From Oscillospiraceae bacterium (GTDB taxonomy: Bacteria; Bacillota; Clostridia; Oscillospirales; Ruminococcaceae), in NCBI GenBank assembly GCA_031281115.1, contig JAITFV010000313.1, positions 1 through 19,912 on the forward strand: a stretch of DNA of 19,912 nucleotides, in the 5' to 3' direction. This document shows, in pieces, positions 1 to 7,782 of this stretch. How positions within the stretch are numbered: position 1 is the first letter of the stretch; every line of letters starts with the position of its first letter. Both the position numbers and the translations under genes were made by a program. Under the pieces are notes generated by a model. The model was not told where the DNA came from. It saw nothing but the letters and a program-made list of their open reading frames with translations, and did no database searches.

Positions 1-225
1 ACAAATGAGCAGGCGCAGGAAGCGTGTAAATTAATCCGCGGCAGGCTCAGCGCACTTTACGGCGAGTCGGTAGCAGATTCGATTACAATTCAGTACGGCG
101 GTTCCATGAACGCGCAAAACGCTGCGGAACTGCTTGCGAAAGAGGACGTGGACGGTGGATTAATCGGCGGCGCATCGCTTAAGGCGGCGGATTTCGGGGT
201 TATAATAGGTGCGGCAAAAGGATAA
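1..225 (+). CDS. tpiA: Triosephosphate isomerase, C-terminal 74 residues (5' end outside window)
   Basis: This open frame enters the window at base 1 and stops with TAA at 223-225. It is the last third of the TIM barrel that interconverts glyceraldehyde-3-phosphate and dihydroxyacetone phosphate in glycolysis. Seen directly: the phosphate-gripping loop YGGSM followed by N-A-x-N-A-A-E-L, and the second glycine loop GLIGGASL close to the C-terminus. Both are hallmarks of TpiA, and the ending ([12 protein letters not shown]) is normal, so the 3' end is intact. The catalytic Lys, His and Glu lie upstream of the window and cannot be checked. gpmI follows 265 bp later with one small gene between, consistent with a glycolytic operon. 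Confidence 0.95.
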   Translation, partial: TNEQAQEACKLIRGRLSALYGESVADSITIQYGGSMNAQNAAELLAKEDVDGGLIGGASLKAADFGVIIGAAKG

Positions 226-246
226 TTTTATAAAAGAGGAGCAAAA

Positions 247-477
247 ATGCAAAAATTAGTGTATTTAAGCAACAGTCGTGATTATACAGAGCAAGGCAAC
301 ATAAATGATAATAAATACTTTGCACATATTAATGAATTGTTAGAACAGGGCTGGAAGGTTGCCCATTTAACTCAAAACATGATTGAAATTATTCACAATG
401 ACCAAAAGCCGGAGAAAAGAGAAACGTTTGCGGCTTTTGTACTGCTTGAAAAACCTGATGAACAAAATAAAGCTTAG
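247..477 (+). CDS. Small DUF4177-like protein, 76 aa, function unknown
   Basis: A short gene with a good ribosome binding site (AGAGGAG, about 5 bases before ATG 247), lying between tpiA and gpmI; only 13 bases separate its stop from the gpmI start, so co-expression is likely. The protein has the layout of small DUF4177-type proteins: an N-terminal strand (KLVYLSN), a helix ending in the motif INELLEQGWKV, a strand (VAHLTQN), and a final hydrophobic strand AFVLLEKP. It has no signal peptide, membrane segment or cysteine, so a soluble cytoplasmic protein is expected. The family assignment rests on this pattern only and no biochemical role is inferred. The ribosome binding site and tight spacing argue that it is a real gene. 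Confidence 0.75.
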   Translation: MQKLVYLSNSRDYTEQGNINDNKYFAHINELLEQGWKVAHLTQNMIEIIHNDQKPEKRETFAAFVLLEKPDEQNKA

Positions 478-490
478 GAGATTATTATAG

Positions 491-2107
491 ATGAGCAAAA
501 ACCCCATACTTTTAATAGTAATGGACGGCATAGGTTTCAGCGAAACCGGTATCGGCGATGCTGTCACAATGGCGCACACCCCTGTTCTTGATAAGCTTTT
601 AGCGGAGAGTCCCAACGTTCGCCTCAAAGCCCATGGTGAAGCCGTCGGTTTACCCGGCGATGACGATATGGGAAACTCAGAAGTCGGGCATAACGCGCTC
701 GGCTGCGGGCAGGTTTATTCGCAGGGCGCGAAGCTCGTGAACGAAGCCATCGAAAGCGGCAGAATGTTCGGCATTGCCGATAGCGGAGCTGCTGCAGGCG
801 AGGCGTGGAGCGAGCTTATTAATAATTGCAAAGATAACGGCATTCTGCATTTTATAGGACTTCTGTCAGACGGTAACGTCCATTCAAATATAGCGCATTT
901 GTTCAGTATGCTGCGCGAAGCTAAAAAAAGCGGCATTAAAGCCGCTCGTGTACATATTTTACTTGACGGTCGCGATGTCCCGGCAACTTCTGCTCTTGAT
1001 TACGTTGAAAAACTTGAAGATGTTTTAACAGAACTAAACGATGAAACTTTCGATGGTAAAATCGCTTCCGGCGGCGGCAGAATGAAGCTCACAATGGACA
1101 GATACCAAGCCGACTGGGCAATGGTTGAGCGCGGCTGGAAAACGCACGTCCTCGGCGAAGGCAGAAACTTCAGTTCTGCGAAGGGAGCAATCGAAGCGTT
1201 CAGAAGCGAGAATCCCGGAATTATCGACCAGGACTTACCCGGCTTTGTAATTGCAGAAAATAGCGAACCGGTCGGTAAAATAATTGACGGTGACAGCGTG
1301 ATTTTATTTAATTTCCGCGGTGACAGAGCGATTGAAATCTCAATGGCGTTTGACCGGAGCGCCTCCGGCGGCAATAGTTCAGAATTCCCGTATTTTGACA
1401 GAGTCAGAGTACCCGATGTCTGCTATGCGGGCATGTTGCAGTATGACGGCGATTTGCAGCTTCCTGCACGGTTTTTAGTCAATCCGCCTGAAATCAAAAA
1501 CACGCTTTCGGAGCTTTTAGTTGCAAATAAGATTAACCAATATGCAGTTTCAGAAACACAGAAATTCGGACACGTGACCTACTTCTGGAACGGCAACAGA
1601 AGCGGAAAAACCAGCGAAGAACTTGAAACCTTCAAGGAGATTCCGTCAGATAAAATCAGTTTTGACCTGCGTCCGTGGATGAAGTCGGCGGAAATCACAG
1701 ATGACTTGATTGAAGTTATAAAATCGCGGAAATACGGTTTTATCCGTTGCAATTTCCCGAACGGCGACATGGTAGGGCATACGGGGAATTTAGCAGCATC
1801 AATAATAGGCGTAGAAACTGTAGATTTAGGACTTTCAAGATTGATTCCTATTTGTGAAGAATACAGCGTGACGCTTATTGTAACCGCCGACCACGGAAAC
1901 GCTGACGAAATGCTCGAAAAAAATAAAAAAGGCGAACTTGAGCTTCGTACCGCGCACTCACTTAACAAAGTGCCTTTCATAATTTACGACAAAGAAAACG
2001 ATTATAAAATTATTGAAGGCGATTACGGGCTTGCTAATGTAGCGCCGACACTTGCGAAAATGTTAGGGCTTACGCCCCCGGTTTCTTGGGAAAAATCCAT
2101 GATTTAA
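491..2107 (+). CDS. gpmI: 2,3-bisphosphoglycerate-independent phosphoglycerate mutase
   Basis: Interconverts 3-phosphoglycerate and 2-phosphoglycerate in glycolysis using two Mn ions and a serine nucleophile; member of the alkaline phosphatase superfamily. Seen directly: the metal-binding VMDGIG at residues 10-15, the nucleophile motif GNSEVGHN with Ser63, the substrate-domain motifs SDGNVHS and LLDGRDVPA, the signature GGGRMKLTMDRY, the arginine motif NFRGDRA, and the C-terminal metal ligands in PNGDMVGHTG, TADHGNADEM and RTAHS. All catalytic motifs are present. At 538 aa it is somewhat longer than the common ~510 aa; the extra length seems spread over surface loops. The start has an upstream TAGGAG. 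The next gene begins 19 bases after the stop with its own AAGGAG, so the unknown pair downstream is probably read from the same transcript. Confidence 0.97.
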   Translation: MSKNPILLIVMDGIGFSETGIGDAVTMAHTPVLDKLLAESPNVRLKAHGEAVGLPGDDDMGNSEVGHNALGCGQVYSQGAKLVNEAIESGRMFGIADSGAAAGEAWSELINNCKDNGILHFIGLLSDGNVHSNIAHLFSMLREAKKSGIKAARVHILLDGRDVPATSALDYVEKLEDVLTELNDETFDGKIASGGGRMKLTMDRYQADWAMVERGWKTHVLGEGRNFSSAKGAIEAFRSENPGIIDQDLPGFVIAENSEPVGKIIDGDSVILFNFRGDRAIEISMAFDRSASGGNSSEFPYFDRVRVPDVCYAGMLQYDGDLQLPARFLVNPPEIKNTLSELLVANKINQYAVSETQKFGHVTYFWNGNRSGKTSEELETFKEIPSDKISFDLRPWMKSAEITDDLIEVIKSRKYGFIRCNFPNGDMVGHTGNLAASIIGVETVDLGLSRLIPICEEYSVTLIVTADHGNADEMLEKNKKGELELRTAHSLNKVPFIIYDKENDYKIIEGDYGLANVAPTLAKMLGLTPPVSWEKSMI

Positions 2108-2126
2108 TATAAGGAGATTTATACTC

Positions 2127-4040
2127 ATGAGTAACATTGAATGGCTTTGGACGAGTGGTGTCAGTTTTGATTCGTACGCATTGTCGGTTCCCGAAAAATT
2201 ATCAAAGCACGGATACGCAGTCGCGCTGAACCGCATGGAAACAGGGAAAACGCAGACAGCGGGGCTTTGTGTGCAGGATATCTTAACCGATAAGGAAAAC
2301 CCGAACATCGCAATCATCTGCTCCGAGCATTTGGCTCGCAATTGGTATTTTTCGATGCTGTGGGACATGGGGCTTGAGTTTAAATATTCCGGTGTTTTTG
2401 AGAAATCGCTCGATTTATTTTCGGACGCAGTCGCTAACTTTTGCATTATTTCCTTTGAAGCGCTGCTTCGCGATAACTACGAGAATCCGGTTTTGACGCA
2501 AGCAGGCAGCTCAGGGATTGCTTGGGATTTAATCGTTGTTGATATTCCTTTGAGCGGCGAAGCTGATATTACCGAGCAGTTGAGAAATGCGAAGGTCAGA
2601 ACAAAAAAGCTTCTTATTAATGCACCTGCCGACGGCATCGAAAGCTTCGATTCGAGGTCTGACAAGCTGTCAGCACTTGTGAAAACCGTGCTTCAGCGCA
2701 ATAAAAAGGAAAAAGGTGCTGATTGCCCGATTATCCTGTCTGAACCGGACGGCAATGTTGCTGCAGGCAGAAACATGGCAGGAAATTACAATATCAAGAC
2801 GATTAGTTATAAAATAGACGGTACAGTTACCGCGAAAACCGAGCGCATTGATGATAAGCGGCTCGGAATCCCGCTCTACAGCTACGGCGGCAACATCTTT
2901 GAGGAGTACAACCTTAAAGAAAGAAAGACTTATTTTAACGATGAATACGGTAAAACCCAGCTTAAAACGCTCCTTGCCGCAGACGGTAAACTGGAAGCTT
3001 TCTTGAAGGAAATCGTTACGCTTCTTGCGGATAGCGAGAATCGGATTGTAGTATACTGCACATCCGCCAATACCGTTAAATACGTCAGTAAAGCTCTTTG
3101 GGCATGCAACGGCGGCAAAAAAGGGATTTGCGTTTATGACCGGAGCTGCAGCACAGTCACCGATGCCGAGTTCGTGAACGGCGAGTTTTACGGCACGGGG
3201 ACAGAAGAGCCTAATATCATCGTAGCCGACGATAAAGCGGGCAGCAGGTTCCTCAATGTTGAAAAAATCACGCATATAATAAATTATGAGTACCCTGAAA
3301 GCCCGGCAGTTTTGGAACAGCGCCTGACCCGTACAGGGAGGAATCCGTCAGAAACGAAAAACCCCGCGTTTTACATCTTCTGCGATGATGATTATAAATT
3401 CGACGGCAGAATGCTGCGCAAAACAGTACTTAGTAATATTGGCAGAGTGTTCAGTAAAATCCCCGATAAGAATCTGCTGTTCGATATTGACGGTATTGAA
3501 GAACATTTGATTGTGTTGATTTTAGATTTAAAGTTTATCGCTGACAATGCAAAGAAAGACATGGTTGAGGACTTCCGCGTTGAATACAACGCTCCCGAAG
3601 TAAACACAGCCAAAGACGCTGCGGCAACAGCCGGAAAACGGCTCAAAAGCATAGTTGAAATGTTTGGCTTGCACGATGTTGTAAAACAGAAAGAAATAGA
3701 CGGCGAACGGCTCTTCACTGAAATATCCGAAATGGTCGGGAAGCTGCGCGGAAAAAGAGTTTGCCTTGACGAGAAGGGTGTTTTATCGGTTGCAAAAGAA
3801 GGTCCGAAGCCTGCAGGGCATAAAAACGCCGCAGAAATGAAAAATTCTGCTGACTTCACGAAAAAACTCACCGGTAAAAAAGAGGACTTCGGGCTCATTA
3901 AAGCGGAAACTGAAAAATTATCGTACAGTCAGAAGCTTTCGGTGCTCATCGGCGTTTGGAAGCATTACAGGTTTGATTTAAAGATTCCGAAATCTTACAA
4001 AGATTTTATAGAACTTTATAACTACGCAGAAACACATTAA
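2127..4040 (+). CDS. SNF2/SF2 helicase-like ATPase with degenerate Walker B, 637 aa
   Basis: The specific function is not recognised. The architecture is that of a short SNF2-type superfamily 2 protein. A first RecA-like lobe spans about residues 20-170, with Walker A METGKT (Lys41), a motif Ia-like stretch IICSEHLARNW, and at the Walker B position VVDIPL (Asp139) where SNF2 proteins have DEAH or DEAD. A second lobe spans about 290-430: RIVVYCTSANTVKYVSKAL, then a motif V/VI-like segment with THIINYEYP and QRLTRTGR (Arg402 and Arg405 as candidate arginine fingers). Residues 430-637 are mostly helical and charged with no known motif. The missing Walker B glutamate suggests weak or absent hydrolysis, or a divergent family. 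The gene has a strong AAGGAG site, lies 19 bases after gpmI and 20 bases before the GHKL gene, and has base usage like its neighbours, so it does not look newly acquired. Confidence 0.75.
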   Translation: MSNIEWLWTSGVSFDSYALSVPEKLSKHGYAVALNRMETGKTQTAGLCVQDILTDKENPNIAIICSEHLARNWYFSMLWDMGLEFKYSGVFEKSLDLFSDAVANFCIISFEALLRDNYENPVLTQAGSSGIAWDLIVVDIPLSGEADITEQLRNAKVRTKKLLINAPADGIESFDSRSDKLSALVKTVLQRNKKEKGADCPIILSEPDGNVAAGRNMAGNYNIKTISYKIDGTVTAKTERIDDKRLGIPLYSYGGNIFEEYNLKERKTYFNDEYGKTQLKTLLAADGKLEAFLKEIVTLLADSENRIVVYCTSANTVKYVSKALWACNGGKKGICVYDRSCSTVTDAEFVNGEFYGTGTEEPNIIVADDKAGSRFLNVEKITHIINYEYPESPAVLEQRLTRTGRNPSETKNPAFYIFCDDDYKFDGRMLRKTVLSNIGRVFSKIPDKNLLFDIDGIEEHLIVLILDLKFIADNAKKDMVEDFRVEYNAPEVNTAKDAAATAGKRLKSIVEMFGLHDVVKQKEIDGERLFTEISEMVGKLRGKRVCLDEKGVLSVAKEGPKPAGHKNAAEMKNSADFTKKLTGKKEDFGLIKAETEKLSYSQKLSVLIGVWKHYRFDLKIPKSYKDFIELYNYAETH

Positions 4041-4060
4041 GTACTAACGAGGTGAAAAAA

Positions 4061-7000
4061 GTGGCTGAATTGAACGGCAAAACCGTAACAGAACTCGTCG
4101 GTGATTTTTATGAAGGGCATGCAGCCGGCGACTCGGAGAAGATGGTAACCACGCTCGTTGCGCTTGATGAGCTGCTGATGACGGGTGAGGCGGCGCATCT
4201 TGAATTCATAGAATATTTCAACGAGCTGTTCAGCGGGCGCACAGCGTATAATACGCTGCTCGGCGTTAAGGAATATCCCGTTGAAAGCGTTGTTCGCGAG
4301 CTGTTACAGAACGCCTTCGACTGCGATTATGAGCAGGAAGATATAAAAATTGGTATAAACTTCAAGGATAACCATACGATTTCTATTTCGTACAATGAGG
4401 TCGGGTTCATTCTTGAACAGTTTATGTTCTACCTCAGTTTCGGGCGCAACACCAAAAACGCGGCCTCAAGCGAGGGGCGCTTCGGCGTGGGCGCGAAGAG
4501 CGTATTCATGAATGTCGAGTGGCTTTCCATGCGCTCGAATAACTTCAGTTTCTGTATCACAAATACCGACGGATACCTTAAAATCACTGATATTAATTTA
4601 CGACGCCCGATTTTCAAGGGCACGGAAATGGTAATCAAAGTCAGTGCCGAACAGCACAGAAGAATCAAGGACAATTTCGTCAGTTTAACAAGCAGAAAAG
4701 GCGACTACATCAACCTTGTCGAGCTTTGTTTCGCGTTTAACAGGAAAAAGATTCTTCATAATAAGTTATCGCAGAAAGCCAATGATAAACGTACTTTCAA
4801 TATTGCTGTTATGAATAACGGCAAGCTTATTGAATTCTACAAAATTTTCAACCACTTTAACAAAGCAGTTGAAGTGAATGTAGTACGATTCACACAAGGC
4901 GGCAAGAGCGTGGTTGATTTCATCTGCCACGAGGACAACGGCTTCGTCTGCCTGATACCTTTTGCGGTTGCTATGAGCAAGCGCGCAGATTTAGTGGGCT
5001 TGCTTTCTGACAGGTATAACTATTTCTCGACTTACGAGCTTACAGGACTTATGCAGGACGAGAACAGCTCGTTCGCGACCGAGAAGCTTTCGGCGTTCTT
5101 CATCAGCGTTCCGAATCAGCTTATAACCTCCTTCCGTACCGGAGTGCGTCCCGATAAAGAAGGCGAGGTTGTCGCCCGCGTTGAAGAAAGCCTCTCAAAT
5201 ATTATCGCGGAATATGCGAGGTTCTTTGTTCTCGAACTCGTTCCGAATCCGGACGGCGGCGGGCTTCATCACCTGCGCCCTGAATCCTACGCTTTTGAGT
5301 TTATCAAGAATTTTATACTTACCTGCAATATCGCGCAGGGGCATAAAAAAGACTTTTTGCGTGCAATTTCGGTGCGGTATTCAAGAGAGGAGGCGCCCCA
5401 GCATTACACAGAGTTGCAGAAAAACGCTTTCTACAGCCGTGCTTATAACATTTTAAAGGAAGACCACTTAGGCGGCGCGGCTTATGATACGCTCATTCTT
5501 GATAAACTTGACAGAATGAACGAGAACCTGTCTAATGTGAACGGCAGAATACTTTACGCCGGTTATGAGTGGGCGGGTGAGCTTGCCGGAGATGCCGGAA
5601 AAGTCTATGCGTATGAGTTTCACAGAGACGGTCAGGTTATCACTATCAGCTCCGAAAATAATCCCTCCGGCACCGACTACGACCTGCACGACGGCTTCAT
5701 CCGCATGACTTCGAGAATCATGGAAAACGCGCTCGGCGGCGAGAAAATCACTGATGATGAAAAGTTTATCGCGCTTGTAACGCTGCTTGATGAAGTGTAC
5801 GGCGAAGACTATAAAATCGCGCTCCGTGACGGCAAAATCGTTGTAATTGAAGACAACGAGGAATTCCCTGCCGATGCGACAACCATGAAAATCGCAAGCA
5901 TTGCGAATATCATGAGTTGCTTGAATAAACATAAAAACACTTTCTTAACTTATCAGGATTATAACGAAACCGTTAAGTTCATGCTTCAAAGGTTCGGCGG
6001 TGATAAGAGTATCGCAGATTTTCTGCGTGCGGTTAAGGAACAGGGCGGCGAAGTTATTATCCGCCGCAGTGACGACGGCAGCTACTGCTTCTTCCTTTAT
6101 GATACCGAATACGTTATTCCCGGCGAAATGTCTGCCGCCGAGCTGCTTGAAATTATTGACGACATCAGTGTGTTGATAAAATGCGGCGTACTGGCGAATC
6201 GCAACTTCGGCTTTGAGTACGGCGAAAGCCCCTACAGCTTCGAGCCTAAGAAAGTCGCAGATACGCTGGCTTCCGATAACTTACCCGGCGAGATGGTAAC
6301 GGAATTACTCACAGGAATTTTTATCGCAGACTTAAAAACCGAGAAAATCGCTTTACTCGGCGAAAGCGATACAATTATTGATGTAATCGACTATAAAGAC
6401 GGCTTTGAAACTGAAGACGCCGAGAAGTGCAAGAAAGCGCAGAAGTTCATCGTTATGCTGAGCGACAGCACGAAGGAAGAGTTTGCGGATTTAATTGAAT
6501 TGATTATTACCGGTGAAAACAAAGAGTTAATGCGCAGGCGTTACCTCGGCGCGAAAGCGGCGAAGATTATCATACCCGACCAGCTTGCGTTTTACATGAA
6601 ACCTCTTCCGTCAATCAGCAAGAGCGAGTTCAAGTTTCTGCGTAACACTGTTCGCGAAATTAACGATAATGAATACAGTGCGCGCAACTACTACGCGAAA
6701 GATATAAACTTAAAACTCTTCGGTTACGGCGGCGTTTGCTCGCTTTGCAAGTTCAAAACCGACGGAATCAACGGCTTCGCTGTCCGTGAGTTTGAAGCGG
6801 GTTTGATGCACGACGGGCATGAGAAACACTTCATTTTCTCGCTGTATCTCTGCGCCAACGATGCGATGATTTGCGACAGCTGGGTTATAGATAACCTTAC
6901 TGTGGGCGGGAAATCGCCGTTCGTGTGGCTTGACGAAGCCGCAAAAGCGGATGTTATACAGCCTGAGCTTCTCTCCGCGGCTCTGACTTATCGCGAGCAG

Positions 7001-7147
7001 TATACCCACGATATCGCGAAAACCGAAGATGAAGGTTTCACTCCGCTCATGTCTGCGCAGAAAACTGCAAACATTATTCTTTCTCCCTTGATGGCAGCAA
7101 ATTGGGTAGAATCAAACGCTTCAATATCAAAAAATAACAATATATAG
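4061..7147 (+). CDS. Sacsin/NOV-type GHKL (Hsp90-like) ATPase protein, 1028 aa
   Basis: Start chosen at GTG 4061, since GAGGTG at 4049-4054 sits 6 bases before it; the GTG at 4052 would lie inside that ribosome binding site. The N-terminal domain (about residues 60-230) is a Bergerat-fold ATPase: the N box has Glu80 and Asn84 in RELLQNAFDCDY, the G1 position reads NEVGF (112-116), and the G2 box is GRFGVGAKSVF (139-149). The NE-x-GF form, in place of DxGxG, is typical of the sacsin and plant NOV group rather than MutL, gyrase or classical Hsp90. A transducer-like region follows, with FFISVPN and an Arg-rich turn near 350. The C-terminal half is unassigned, but Cys893, Cys896, Cys931 and Cys938 could bind zinc. 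No membrane segments or nuclease motif were recognised. It is probably translated with the SF2-like gene and is followed by a terminator. Its function is unknown; partnership with the SF2-like protein is inferred from position. Confidence 0.78.
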   Translation: MAELNGKTVTELVGDFYEGHAAGDSEKMVTTLVALDELLMTGEAAHLEFIEYFNELFSGRTAYNTLLGVKEYPVESVVRELLQNAFDCDYEQEDIKIGINFKDNHTISISYNEVGFILEQFMFYLSFGRNTKNAASSEGRFGVGAKSVFMNVEWLSMRSNNFSFCITNTDGYLKITDINLRRPIFKGTEMVIKVSAEQHRRIKDNFVSLTSRKGDYINLVELCFAFNRKKILHNKLSQKANDKRTFNIAVMNNGKLIEFYKIFNHFNKAVEVNVVRFTQGGKSVVDFICHEDNGFVCLIPFAVAMSKRADLVGLLSDRYNYFSTYELTGLMQDENSSFATEKLSAFFISVPNQLITSFRTGVRPDKEGEVVARVEESLSNIIAEYARFFVLELVPNPDGGGLHHLRPESYAFEFIKNFILTCNIAQGHKKDFLRAISVRYSREEAPQHYTELQKNAFYSRAYNILKEDHLGGAAYDTLILDKLDRMNENLSNVNGRILYAGYEWAGELAGDAGKVYAYEFHRDGQVITISSENNPSGTDYDLHDGFIRMTSRIMENALGGEKITDDEKFIALVTLLDEVYGEDYKIALRDGKIVVIEDNEEFPADATTMKIASIANIMSCLNKHKNTFLTYQDYNETVKFMLQRFGGDKSIADFLRAVKEQGGEVIIRRSDDGSYCFFLYDTEYVIPGEMSAAELLEIIDDISVLIKCGVLANRNFGFEYGESPYSFEPKKVADTLASDNLPGEMVTELLTGIFIADLKTEKIALLGESDTIIDVIDYKDGFETEDAEKCKKAQKFIVMLSDSTKEEFADLIELIITGENKELMRRRYLGAKAAKIIIPDQLAFYMKPLPSISKSEFKFLRNTVREINDNEYSARNYYAKDINLKLFGYGGVCSLCKFKTDGINGFAVREFEAGLMHDGHEKHFIFSLYLCANDAMICDSWVIDNLTVGGKSPFVWLDEAAKADVIQPELLSAALTYREQYTHDIAKTEDEGFTPLMSAQKTANIILSPLMAANWVESNASISKNNNI

Positions 7148-7191
7148 TACATTATCTGAGCAACTGAGACCATATATAGTGGAAAGTCTAT

Positions 7192-7224
7192 AGCGAATCT
7201 TCATAAAAGAAGATTCGCTTTTTT
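7192..7224 (+). terminator. Strong intrinsic terminator after the tpiA-gpmI-SF2-GHKL unit
   Basis: An 11-bp perfect stem (7192-7202 with 7209-7219) encloses a 6-base loop and runs directly into a T tract ending at 7224. It lies 45 bases after the stop of the GHKL gene and before the mraZ promoter. It therefore separates the glycolysis and unknown-pair unit from the division cluster. Confidence 0.93.
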
Positions 7225-7281
7225 GTGCAATATACACAAAAAACTGAAAAAAACTTCTCTGTTAAACTTTTTAAAAAACCA

Positions 7282-7311
7282 TTGCTTTTTTAAAGAGTTA
7301 TGTGTTATAAT
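7282..7311 (+). promoter_or_regulatory. Extended -10 housekeeping promoter of the dcw cluster
   Basis: A -35 hexamer TTGCTT at 7282-7287 is followed by an 18-bp spacer and TATAAT at 7306-7311, preceded by TG at 7303-7304 (extended -10). An A/T-rich run lies upstream, after the terminator. Transcription would begin near 7318, just ahead of the repeated GTG boxes and about 48 bases before the mraZ start codon. Confidence 0.85.
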
Positions 7312-7323
7312 GTGAATATGTTT

Positions 7324-7350
7324 AAAGTGCCCGATAGTGCCAAAATGTGA
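7324..7350 (+). promoter_or_regulatory. Putative MraZ operator: three 10-bp-spaced GTG boxes
   Basis: Three similar heptamers, AAAGTGC (7324-7330), ATAGTGC (7334-7340) and AATGTGA (7344-7350), repeat at exactly one helical turn between the presumed transcription start and the mraZ ribosome binding site. MraZ is known to bind tandem GTG-containing boxes at about 10-bp spacing upstream of its own gene and to regulate the dcw operon. The position just after the start site suggests autorepression by blocking RNA polymerase, which is an inference. Confidence 0.8.
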
Positions 7351-7365
7351 CAAGGCGGTGAGGAC

Positions 7366-7779
7366 TTGGAGTTTTATGTAAATATCGACGCAAAAGGCAG
7401 GCTGAACTTTCCGTCCAAGCTGCGTGAAGAACTCGGCGATACGCTTTATGTTGCTAAAGATGCGGGTGCAAAATGCCTGAAAGTATATTCGGAAGAAGGC
7501 TGGAAAATTTTAGTTGAAAAATTAAACGCCGCACCGCAAATCGAAATTGCAAGTTTACGGAGGAAGATTGTAGGCAGCAGGCAAAAGATTGATTCGGACA
7601 AGCAGGGCAGATTCGTGGTGTCGCCTCCTTTGCGGAAGCATGCGGAGATTGAAGCTGAGATGGAAATTACTGTTATAGACCTTGAAGGGTACGCTGAAAT
7701 TTGGAACACGGCGAATCTAAACGAAGATTCCGGCGACACGGACGCGATGATTGCGCTCGCCGCCAAATACGGCATATAA
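7366..7779 (+). CDS. mraZ: MraZ, transcriptional regulator of the dcw cluster
   Basis: A DNA-binding protein of the SpoVT/AbrB-like fold that assembles into rings and controls division and cell-wall genes. The 137-aa protein carries two copies of the MraZ domain: DAKGRLNFPSKLREELG near the N-terminus and DKQGRFVVSPPLRKHAEIE in the second half, each holding the D-x-x-G-R DNA-contact motif. The start is an uncommon TTG at 7366, supported by AAGGCGG at 7352-7357 with an 8-base spacer; the resulting N-terminus (MEFYVNIDAKGR) aligns with the start of known MraZ proteins, slightly shortened. It is the first gene after the promoter and GTG boxes, so self-regulation is likely. The rare start codon may keep its level low. 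Confidence 0.93.
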   Translation: MEFYVNIDAKGRLNFPSKLREELGDTLYVAKDAGAKCLKVYSEEGWKILVEKLNAAPQIEIASLRRKIVGSRQKIDSDKQGRFVVSPPLRKHAEIEAEMEITVIDLEGYAEIWNTANLNEDSGDTDAMIALAAKYGI

Positions 7780-7782
7780 CAT

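Noticed and set aside
2670..3275. A 201-codon open frame on the minus strand inside the SF2-like gene
   Set aside because: It is the complement of a motif-bearing plus-strand gene, has no ribosome binding site, and its translation shows no family pattern.
4052..4060. GTG 4052 as the start of the GHKL protein
   Set aside because: It overlaps the GAGGTG ribosome binding site that is well spaced for GTG 4061.
5169..5456. A 95-codon plus-strand frame inside the GHKL gene
   Set aside because: It lies in a different frame of a long continuous coding sequence whose own translation is coherent; no start signal and low-complexity product.
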